12,374 nucleotides of DNA, from contig JAFPQL010000164.1 in NCBI GenBank assembly GCA_017414145.1, positions 1 through 12,374 on the forward strand, read 5' to 3'. Of this stretch, positions 8,601 through 12,374 are shown one piece after another. The stretch's first letter is position 1. Each line of letters opens with the position of its first letter. The stretch is from Oscillospiraceae bacterium. Its GTDB lineage: Bacteria; Bacillota_A; Clostridia; Oscillospirales; Ruminococcaceae. The notes beneath the pieces were generated by a model that worked only from the letters and a program-made list of their open reading frames with translations, ran no database searches and was not told where the DNA came from. Made by a program: the position numbers and the translations under genes.

Positions 8601-9229
8601 AATTTGCCGGACTGCTCCGGTGCTTCCTTCGTCGGGGCGGGCTTTTCGGCGGGCTTGTCAGCAGGCTTTTCGCCGCTGCCGCCGAGATTGAGGCCGGCGA
8701 GCGAGATGCTGCTGCTCTGCTTCAGCAGCGCATCGACGGAGATCGGCTCGCCGCTTTCCTCGGATGCTTCCGTGCTCTCGCCGGATTCGCCGGCCGGTTC
8801 GGGCGCGGCTTTGCCCGCGCTGCCGGAGCATTCCTTGAGTCCCTTTTCGATGATCGAGCTCGGCTCGCGGAGAATGCAGGCGAGCAGAAGCTCCGGCGAG
8901 AGCGTTTCCTCATGTGCCGATGCCGCCTCTGCGCGTGCCTCGATCAGCTTTTTGGAGAGGTACATACTGTCCTGAAAGATGCGTTTCCCCTCGGAAATAT
9001 AGTCAATCAGCACCGTCTTGAGCGCCTGCAGGTTGACGCGCTCCTGTTCGGCGCGGTTTTGAAACTGTGTAAAGGGCTGTTCGCCTTCAATCGGGAAGGT
9101 GCCGTCCAGCACCTCGATGACCGTGAGCAGATACCGCTCTGCGGTGAGCTGCGCGCCGGCTTCGCGCACGACCTCTCTGGAATGGTCGAGCAGCAGCTTC
9201 AGCAGCGCACTGTTTTTCACTTCAGCCAT
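5612..9229 (-). CDS. Fusion protease: Clp_N-like, Clp-type AAA+, receiver-like domain, FtsH-type AAA+, M41 peptidase
   Basis: This 1205-residue protein combines two unlike AAA+ modules. Residues 1-132 resemble a Clp N-domain (two LLL-type helical repeats). Residues 134-245 are an Ala/Glu/Pro/Ser-rich linker. Residues 246-500 form a Clp D2-like AAA+ with Walker A GPPGVGKT (292-299), Walker B LLFDEIEKAH (357-366) and sensor TTNAG (401-405). Residues 568-690 look like a response-regulator receiver (LVLLDM, D616). Residues 757-950 form an FtsH-type AAA+ with GPPGTGKT (803-810), pore loop KYVGEG (835-840), LFVDEID (859-865) and RRFDRR (926-931). Residues 1020-1200 form peptidase M41 with zinc motif HEAGH (H1028, E1029, H1032) and third ligand D1105 in STGASGD. 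All catalytic residues are present, so an active ATP-dependent protease is expected. Unlike FtsH it has no N-terminal membrane helices. ATG 9229 follows GGGAG by 9 nt. It is the first gene of the operon. Confidence 0.93.
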   Translation of the reverse strand: MAEVKNSALLKLLLDHSREVVREAGAQLTAERYLLTVIEVLDGTFPIEGEQPFTQFQNRAEQERVNLQALKTVLIDYISEGKRIFQDSMYLSKKLIEARAEAASAHEETLSPELLLACILREPSSIIEKGLKECSGSAGKAAPEPAGESGESTEASEESGEPISVDALLKQSSSISLAGLNLGGSGEKPADKPAEKPAPTKEAPEQSGKFSLDELVQKQKLQGSAPEQPEEQPLSMDELTRQTKSLRAKLLQTVFGQDHAVNLFAKGYFQGQMLAMMDKTRIRPRATYLFAGPPGVGKTLLAEKAAEALGLPFMRFDMSEYSDKEANTEFAGSDKVYKGAQEGNVTGFVAKNPRCVLLFDEIEKAHLVVIHLFLQLLDAGRLRDSYTDKEVSFKDTIIFFTTNAGRQLYEENETGNYAMLTRKVILKALETDINPVTGGAFFPAAILSRFASGNVVMFNHISAYNLCKIAKKEILRQAKNFTEASGIDIRIDETVYPALLFGEGGAADARAVRARAESFFHSEIFELLRLVSSDTRKTGVSDIEQISFDVMLPENRPEVLRLFTQDEKPQILLFAGEEALAFCRENAPQCEFVCAESVEAAKELLKHNPIELVLLDMTVGLRENTEQFLNIEDIASDSRDFYRFLLAADPSMPVYLLEHEERPFSAEETETFQQQGVRDIIPMRAEAFSSRIETICRQMHQQAGMLELARSSKAVSFETGQSVSEDGKKARIRLFDFGLRVAVDAEDQANVLSAVSRPDVKFDEVIGAEDAKKELRYFVQYLRNPKKYLGTGVAAPRGVLLYGPPGTGKTMLAKAMAAESDVTFIAAEGNQFLKKYVGEGPELVHKIFRTARKYAPSILFVDEIDTFARKRTGGEQTHAAEEILTAFLAEMDGFKKDPTKPVFVLAATNYDADESSRKGLDGAIMRRFDRRVYIDLPKKDDRIQFIRMKLAANSAFRISDQQIDNLTVRSTGMSLAQLESVFELALRSAIREGSTVVTDAVLEEAFETFVSGDVKKWNPETLERVARHEAGHTFLCWQSGENPSYVTIVARGNHGGYMQHDDHEDQPISTRENLLARIRTALGGRAAELCYYGNEDGISTGASGDLDTATRVAQSMLCYYGMTDEFGLAVVDPDRQSGNALAPAVHDAVNRILSEQMDQAVSLIRENKEAVDALVDALIQHDHLTGDEIGRILSAHAVRREPANV
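8504..8749 (-). repeat. Three copies of a short peptide motif in the protease linker
   Basis: Within the low-complexity linker the motif hydrophobic-S-x-D-x-L-x-x-Q recurs three times: ISVDALLKQ (163-171), FSLDELVQKQ (210-219) and LSMDELTRQ (234-242). The surrounding Pro/Ala/Glu/Ser-rich sequence is not similar between copies, which makes the motif stand out. Its regular form suggests short helices that bind the same surface, either on another subunit or on the protein's own domains. Confidence 0.6.
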
Positions 9230-9289
9230 TGGTTGTTGACTCCCTGTTTCGTATTTTCCGGATGCGTCCGCATTGCCGAAATCTCTTCT

Positions 9290-9318
9290 ATTATACTGAA
9301 TAATAGGCGTTTTGTCAA
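9290..9318 (-). promoter_or_regulatory. Perfect sigma-A promoter of the protease/RyR operon
   Basis: On the minus strand TTGACA (9318-9313) is followed by a 17-bp spacer and TATAAT (9295-9290). Both hexamers match consensus exactly and the spacing is optimal. Transcription should begin near 9283, giving a leader of about 54 nt before ATG 9229 that carries the GGGAG ribosome site. No operator-like repeat is obvious, apart from a small CGGA/TCCG inverted repeat in the leader near 9259-9270. This suggests steady, strong expression of the operon. Confidence 0.9.
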
Positions 9319-9330
9319 CAGTGCAGACAG

Positions 9331-9366
9331 ATAAAAAAGAGGACGCCCCGCTGTCAGGGGGCGCCC
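9331..9366 (-). terminator. Intrinsic terminator of the SPFH operon
   Basis: On the minus strand GGGCGCCCC (9366-9358) pairs with GGGGCGTCC (9349-9341) through one G-U wobble, with an 8-nt loop. TCTTTTTTAT follows at once. In the plus orientation the same position is an A-C mismatch and there is no U-tract, so it works for minus-strand transcripts. It lies just 13 bp upstream of the protease promoter's -35 element and separates the two operons. Confidence 0.9.
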
Positions 9367-9418
9367 TGTCGGTTTATGAATCAGGTTGTAAAACGGGGCA
9401 TGGTCTGTCTGCTCCGGT

Positions 9419-9676
9419 TCACCGTTTCCAGATGCGGCGGAGTCCCAGAAAATACAGCCAGCCCATCAGCAGGGCAATCAGTCCGCCGGCCACGGCCGTG
9501 CCGCGGTTCCCCTTGCGCAGTCCGCTGATGATCAGCAGCAGACCGATCACTGCAAACGGCAGGCAGACAAGGGAGGTCAGCACGGTTTTGACGACCCGCG
9601 GTACCCGTCTGCTCTCTATTGTCATCCCGAACAGCTCCTCCAGCAGGGAGCCGATGATCTCAATTAAAATTTCCAT
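9419..9676 (-). CDS. Small two-helix membrane protein, unknown function
   Basis: This is an 85-residue protein. The N-terminus (1-20) is an amphipathic stretch, MEILIEIIGSLLEELFG. A basic segment (SRRVPRVVK) follows, then two hydrophobic helices at about 30-52 and 59-78 separated by RKGNRG. The protein ends in RRIWKR, so both termini probably face the cytoplasm. I do not recognise a named family. ATG 9676 lies 1 base past the stop of the ribbon-helix-helix gene, with CGGAG about 9 nt upstream, so it is the third gene of the SPFH operon. It may be a membrane partner of the SPFH protein; this rests only on position. Confidence 0.8.
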   Translation of the reverse strand: MEILIEIIGSLLEELFGMTIESRRVPRVVKTVLTSLVCLPFAVIGLLLIISGLRKGNRGTAVAGGLIALLMGWLYFLGLRRIWKR

Positions 9677-9677
9677 A

Positions 9678-9887
9678 TCACTGCGCTCCGAACTGATCTA
9701 ATTCCACATCCAGCGGCCTGTCGATTTCCCGCCCGACATAGCCGCCGTTTTTTCTCCGCTGCTTCACGCACTCCGTCAGGATATACTCGATCTGTCCGTT
9801 GACGGAGCGGAAATCGTCCTCAGCCCATGCGGCAATGGCATCATAGAGCTGCTCGGACAGGCGCAGCGGAATCTGCTTTTTTGCCAT
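9678..9887 (-). CDS. Arc-type ribbon-helix-helix DNA-binding protein
   Basis: This 69-residue protein begins AKKQIPLRLSEQLYDAIAAW, the strand and first helix of a ribbon-helix-helix (Arc/MetJ) domain. The second helix follows in RSVNGQIEYILTECVKQRRK. The last 20 residues are polar and probably disordered. Such proteins dimerise and bind short, often tandem palindromes. The gene starts at ATG 9887, overlapping the SPFH stop codon by one base (TGATG), so translation is coupled. The operon's own promoter overlaps two tandem ATGATATCAT-like palindromes, a plausible site for autoregulation. It could be mistaken for an antitoxin, but no toxin-like partner is seen; the next gene is a membrane protein. 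Confidence 0.88.
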   Translation of the reverse strand: MAKKQIPLRLSEQLYDAIAAWAEDDFRSVNGQIEYILTECVKQRRKNGGYVGREIDRPLDVELDQFGAQ

Positions 9888-10921
9888 CAGTACAGCGAGC
9901 CGGAGTTGACAACCGGCTGGGCGTCATGGTTGCCGCACAGCACCACCAGCAGATTCGAGACCATTGCCGCCTTGCGCTCCTCGTCCAGCTCCACCGTCTT
10001 GTTTTCGCTGAGCCGTTCGAGCGCCATCTCGACCATGCCGACCGCGCCGTCCACGATCATCTTGCGGGCATCAATGATGGCAGATGCCTGCTGCCGCTGG
10101 AGCATGACCGCTGCAATCTCCGGCGCATATGCCAGATAAGTGATGCGTGCCTCCAGGATTTCGATGCCTGCGTTTGCAACCTTCTGCTGGATTTCATCGC
10201 GGATTCTCGCCGCGACGATCTCACTGGAGCCTCTCAGGCTGCCCTCGTCCGCAATGCCGTCGCCGGTCGTGTCCACATTCGGCGCGACATCGTAGGGGTA
10301 GATTCTGACGATGTTTCTGAGCGCGCTGTCACATTGCAGAGAAAGATACTCTTTATAGTTATCGACATCGAACACCGCCTGTGCCGTATCGGTCACGCGC
10401 CACATGACGGCGATGCCGATCTCGACCGGATTGCCGAGGCAGTCGTTGATCTTCTGGCGGTTGTTGTTCAGCGTCATGATCTTGAGCGAAATCTTCTTTG
10501 ACGGCATCATAATGTTGATATCCTGCTTCGTATCACCGCTCTGCGTCTGCACCAGACCGACTGACGCGACATCGCCGCTCTGCCGCAGTCTGGTCGCGGC
10601 CGCCGGATTGAAGCTGACGCAGAAGGGGTTGACCCAGTAGAAGCCGTCCTCCTTGAGCGTGCCGATATACTTGCCGAAGAGCGTCAGCACGAGCGCCTCC
10701 TGCGGCTTCAGGACCTTGAGGCCGAGCAGCGGAATCCAGCCGAGACAGAAGTAAATCAGACCGACGAGGAACAGTGTCAGTCGAAACGCGTTCACGCCGT
10801 CCTCGCCCTCCATGCCGCAGGCGCCGTAAACAAACAGCGCGACTGACGCGGCCTCCAGCAGCAGGAACAGCAGCATCATCGGGAGCCCGTTTTTCTTCTT
10901 TTTGATTATGATTTCTTTCAT
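9887..10921 (-). CDS. SPFH/band 7 domain membrane protein
   Basis: This 344-residue protein has a basic N-terminus (KEIIIKKKK) and two hydrophobic helices (about 13-35 and 46-68). The SPFH/band 7 region runs from VLKPQEALVLTLFGKYIGTL (70-89) to about residue 260: GFYWVNPF (93-100), VEIGIAVMWRV (166-176) and ALRNIVRIYP (200-209). The C-terminal part (235-310) is predicted helical, with the typical LQRQQASAIIDARK. SPFH proteins form membrane rings or microdomains and some (HflK/HflC, prohibitins) hold FtsH-type proteases. A loop VDTTGDGIADEG (216-227) resembles a calcium-binding thrombospondin type 3 or EF-hand loop, with one acidic position missing. ATG 10921 follows AAAGGA by 9 nt. It is the first gene of a three-gene operon with the ribbon-helix-helix protein. 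Confidence in the family is high; its role is not known. Confidence 0.93.
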   Translation of the reverse strand: MKEIIIKKKKNGLPMMLLFLLLEAASVALFVYGACGMEGEDGVNAFRLTLFLVGLIYFCLGWIPLLGLKVLKPQEALVLTLFGKYIGTLKEDGFYWVNPFCVSFNPAAATRLRQSGDVASVGLVQTQSGDTKQDINIMMPSKKISLKIMTLNNNRQKINDCLGNPVEIGIAVMWRVTDTAQAVFDVDNYKEYLSLQCDSALRNIVRIYPYDVAPNVDTTGDGIADEGSLRGSSEIVAARIRDEIQQKVANAGIEILEARITYLAYAPEIAAVMLQRQQASAIIDARKMIVDGAVGMVEMALERLSENKTVELDEERKAAMVSNLLVVLCGNHDAQPVVNSGSLY

Positions 10922-10940
10922 AACAATCCGTCCTTTCGTT

Positions 10941-10959
10941 CAGATTCCGTTTGAATCTG
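10941..10959 (-). promoter_or_regulatory. Leader hairpin before the SPFH ribosome site
   Basis: CAGATTC (10941-10947) and GAATCTG (10953-10959) are perfect 7-bp arms around a 5-nt loop. In the minus-strand transcript the hairpin lies in the short 5' leader and ends 4 nt before the AAAGGA ribosome site at 10936-10931. There is no U-tract, so it is not a terminator. It could stabilise the mRNA, affect ribosome loading or be an additional protein-binding palindrome. Confidence 0.5.
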
Positions 10960-10960
10960 T

Positions 10961-10981
10961 ATGATATCATTATGATATCAC
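10961..10981. promoter_or_regulatory. Tandem palindromes overlapping the SPFH promoter (candidate operator)
   Basis: ATGATATCAT (10961-10970) is a perfect palindrome. ATGATATCAC (10972-10981) matches it at nine of ten positions. Their centres are 11 bp apart, about one helical turn, so two bound dimers would sit on the same DNA face. The second copy contains the -10 element and the first covers the expected start of transcription. The operon encodes a ribbon-helix-helix protein whose family commonly binds such tandem sites. Confidence 0.6.
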
Positions 10982-11000
10982 AAGAACATCAAAATGTCAA
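10972..11000 (-). promoter_or_regulatory. Sigma-A promoter of the SPFH operon
   Basis: On the minus strand TTGACA (11000-10995) is followed by 17 bp and TATCAT (10977-10972), one mismatch from consensus. Transcription should start near 10965, leaving a leader of about 44 nt. The -35 element lies in one arm of a further inverted repeat, TGTCAAG/CTTGACA (10995-11010), so the promoter is flanked on both sides by symmetric DNA. Confidence 0.85.
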
Positions 11001-11028
11001 GTGCTTGACAGAAAAATTTATATTTTAA

Positions 11029-11463
11029 CTGCTACGGCGCACTGCAAATATAACGCTGTGTGCAGTCCTCCGCCCCGCATCTTCTTCGCTGAAAGCAAAT
11101 GCGGCTGCCGGACAGATCACACTGTCTGATGACGGCACCCTGACGCTCAGCGGAGAGGTCACAAGAGAGCAGATCTTTGCCTACGGGAACGACCCTGCCG
11201 TCACGCAGATCACTGCGGCGGAAGGTACCGTCTTCCCCGCAGACTGCTCGAATCTGTTTGACTGTGATGACGGTGACAGATGGTTCAATTTGACCGCGCT
11301 GAATCTGTCGAATGCGGACACCTCCCGTGTGACGAATATGAACGGAATGTTCGCAGGCATCAGCCTTGGCACACTGGACCTGACCGCCTTTGACACCTCT
11401 CGTGTGACAAATATGAGTTATTACGACAGTAGGCATAAAGAAGTTTTCAGACAAACATTTTGA
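11029..11463 (+). pseudogene. Remnant of a DUF285/BspA-like repeat surface protein
   Basis: The plus strand is open from after a TAA at 11026 to a TGA at 11461, but no ATG, GTG or convincing start is found before the coding part. From about 11080 it reads SSLKANAAAGQITLSDDG, like the end of a signal peptide and the mature N-terminus. It continues through LTLSGEVTREQIFAYGN and TVFPADCSNLF. Two copies of DTSRVTNM follow 25 residues apart (11317 and 11392), with LTALNLSNA and LGTLDLTAF before them. This is the DUF285 repeat of BspA-like cell-surface proteins. Intact members are usually several hundred residues with many repeats. Here the repeats stop abruptly after the second copy, and an unrelated tail SYYDSRHKEVFRQTF ends the frame. 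Both ends therefore look cut, and the tail is probably a deletion or recombination joint near 11416. No promoter or ribosome site of its own is visible. Confidence 0.65.
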
Positions 11464-11471
11464 GGAAAGGT

Positions 11472-11510
11472 CTTATTCTTGTGTGATACGGGGATAAGGC
11501 TTTTTTCTTT
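11472..11510 (+). terminator. Intrinsic terminator after the DUF285 remnant
   Basis: CTTATTC (11472-11478) pairs with GGATAAG (11492-11498) through one G-U pair, with a 13-nt loop, followed by GC and TTTTTTCTTT (11501-11510). It works on the plus strand, 9 bases after the remnant's stop codon. It probably belonged to the original gene whose 3' end survives here, and it insulates the acetyltransferase promoter. Confidence 0.75.
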
Positions 11511-11518
11511 TCTGGTGA

Positions 11519-11547
11519 TTGACATTCTCAATAGCGTTTGGTATAAT
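11519..11547 (+). promoter_or_regulatory. Perfect sigma-A promoter of the acetyltransferase gene
   Basis: TTGACA (11519-11524), a 17-bp spacer and TATAAT (11542-11547) match consensus exactly. Transcription should begin near 11554, giving a leader of about 50 nt with no obvious attenuator hairpin. The ribosome site TTAGGAG ends 7 nt before ATG 11605. Confidence 0.9.
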
Positions 11548-11604
11548 GCTTGTATAGGGTAAGCACTCGGTTTGCTCGTGAATTTGGTGTTTAGGAGTGA
11601 TTGG

Positions 11605-12243
11605 ATGAAAAATGGGAAACGACCTGATCCTGACAAAGTTCACCCGATCAATGGGTACGATAAAGAGATCTATATCAAGCCTACGATCAACAACCCCAAC
11701 ATTATTGTGGGTGACTTTTCATATATAGCTGATTCAGACTTTGAGAGTCATGTAACACACCATTATGAGTGGAATGGCGATAAGCTGATAATCGGCAAGT
11801 TCTGCCAGATAGCAGCAGGCGTTGAGTTTGTTATGAATGGTGCAAATCATCAGATGAACGCTGTGTCTACTTTTCCGTTCTACACGCTGGAAGGCTGGAA
11901 TATGGAGCCGCCTGCAATGGCTGACCTACCCTTAAAGGGAGACACGGTCATCGGCAATGATGTGTGGATAGGTCAAAATGCCGTCATTCTCCCCGGCGTT
12001 CACATTGGTGACGGTGCGATCATTGGTGCAAACAGCGTTGTAGGCAGAAATGTTGAACCTTACACAATCGTTGTCGGCAATCCTGCAAAGGTACTTCGTA
12101 AGCGTTTTGATGATGAGCTGATCGGACTGTTGCTCCGTTTCAAATGGTGGGATAAAAGCGTTGATGAAATAAATGCGTTGATTCCAATTCTGACTCGCAG
12201 TGATTTGAATAGGGTCAGAGAGGAGTTGAAAGCAAGGCTATGA
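11605..12243 (+). CDS. Vat-like xenobiotic acyltransferase (putative streptogramin A O-acetyltransferase)
   Basis: This 212-residue protein belongs to the hexapeptide-repeat xenobiotic acyltransferases. Aligned from memory with Vat(D), it shares HPINGYDKEIYIKP near the N-terminus, LIIGKFCQIAAGVEFVMNGA (61-80), KGDTVIGNDVWIGQNAVILP (111-130), the repeats GVHIGDGAIIGANSVVG, GNPAKVLRKRFD and IGLLLRFKWWD. The catalytic histidine is kept in NGANHQM (H82). Enzymes of this type transfer acetyl from acetyl-CoA to a hydroxyl of virginiamycin M-type antibiotics in the cytosol. Whether this copy gives resistance cannot be told from sequence; many clostridial relatives are untested. ATG 11605 is preferred over an upstream TTG (11572) because AGGAG lies 7 nt before it. 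Base composition is clearly more AT-rich than the operons to the left, consistent with transfer. Its stop overlaps the next start as ATGA. Confidence 0.88.
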   Translation: MKNGKRPDPDKVHPINGYDKEIYIKPTINNPNIIVGDFSYIADSDFESHVTHHYEWNGDKLIIGKFCQIAAGVEFVMNGANHQMNAVSTFPFYTLEGWNMEPPAMADLPLKGDTVIGNDVWIGQNAVILPGVHIGDGAIIGANSVVGRNVEPYTIVVGNPAKVLRKRFDDELIGLLLRFKWWDKSVDEINALIPILTRSDLNRVREELKARL

Positions 12244-12374
12244 TCATACTGATAACAGGTGCATCTCACACAGGCAAAACGCTCCTTGCACAAAAGCTGC
12301 TCGAAAAATACCATTATCCGTATCTGTCGATAGACCACCTGAAAATGGGGTTGATCAGAAGCGGACAGACTGAC
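12240..12374 (+). CDS. P-loop kinase-like protein, N-terminal part (runs off the right edge)
   Basis: Forty-five residues are visible, starting MIILITGASHTGKTLLAQKL. GASHTGKT is a Walker A nucleotide-binding loop right at the N-terminus, followed by YPYLSIDHLKMGLIRSG. The short strand, loop and helix order, and the acidic SIDHLKMGL segment, resemble small nucleotide or metabolite kinases and the adenylate-kinase-like proteins of clostridia. The Walker B motif and lid region are outside the window, so substrate and exact family are unknown. The ATG overlaps the acetyltransferase stop by ATGA, so the two are translated together and share its promoter. It may have moved with the acetyltransferase as one unit. 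Confidence 0.75.
   Translation, partial: MIILITGASHTGKTLLAQKLLEKYHYPYLSIDHLKMGLIRSGQTD

Noticed and set aside
5525..9334. A 1269-codon open frame on the plus strand opposite the protease gene
   Set aside because: It mirrors the GC-rich codon pattern of the minus-strand gene, has no recognisable domains, and lacks a promoter or ribosome site. The minus-strand reading carries complete AAA+ and M41 motifs.
9312..9701. Plus-strand open frame of 129 codons across the terminator
   Set aside because: It reads through a strong terminator hairpin and opposite the small membrane protein gene, with no domain or ribosome site.
9678..9887. Toxin-antitoxin pair made of the ribbon-helix-helix protein and its neighbour
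   Set aside because: The following gene encodes a two-helix membrane protein with no toxin motif, and both are cotranslated with an SPFH gene, pointing to a different role.
11005..11033. Plus-strand TTGACA as a promoter for the surface-protein remnant
   Set aside because: No -10-like hexamer at 16-19 bp; TTGACA here is better explained as one arm of the inverted repeat around the SPFH -35.
11032..11454. Minus-strand open frame of 140 codons
   Set aside because: It is the complement of the DUF285 repeats, which explains its repeated His/Thr/Gly pattern.
11572..11604. Upstream TTG start adding 11 residues to the acetyltransferase
   Set aside because: AGGAG is ideally spaced for ATG 11605, and the added residues do not match the family start.

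Overview
The window looks like a chromosomal stretch of a fairly GC-rich Bacillota bacterium, most likely a Ruminococcus-type member of the Oscillospiraceae. The signs are Shine-Dalgarno sites of the AGGGAG/AAAGGA kind, textbook sigma-A promoters, an ECF sigma factor of the clostridial type, a DUF285 surface-protein remnant and a Vat-like acetyltransferase. No database search was possible; all names come from motifs read in the translations.

From 9229 down to 266, five genes run on the minus strand behind one perfect consensus promoter (TTGACA, 17 bp, TATAAT at 9290-9318). In transcription order they are: (1) a 1205-residue fusion protease with a Clp_N-like region, a linker, a Clp-type AAA+ module, a receiver-like domain, an FtsH-type AAA+ module and an M41 zinc peptidase; (2) a 769-residue membrane protein with RCK/TrkA-like Rossmann domains and a C-terminal RyR-like domain, overlapping gene 1 by 8 nt; (3) a 93-residue stand-alone RyR-domain protein; (4) a membrane protein fused to a spermidine-synthase-like domain; (5) a membrane-anchored metallophosphoesterase. 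A truncated ECF sigma-factor gene follows at the left edge. Genes 1-3 are the most likely candidate for an undescribed system: a possible nucleotide or metabolite sensor in the membrane coupled to a two-ring proteolytic machine.

From 10921 down to 9419 a second minus-strand operon encodes an SPFH/band 7 membrane protein, an Arc-type ribbon-helix-helix regulator and a small two-helix membrane protein. It has its own promoter, which overlaps tandem ATGATATCAT palindromes, and a leader hairpin. It ends in a strong intrinsic terminator just before the protease promoter. SPFH proteins (HflK/HflC, prohibitins) are known partners of FtsH-type proteases, so the adjacency may be functional.

The right end is accessory and visibly more AT-rich. 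It holds a plus-strand remnant of a DUF285/BspA-like surface protein with no start codon, an intrinsic terminator, and then a perfect consensus promoter driving a Vat/xenobiotic acyltransferase gene. That gene overlaps, by ATGA, a P-loop kinase-like gene that runs off the window. I saw no tRNA, rRNA, CRISPR array, transposase or insertion-sequence ends.
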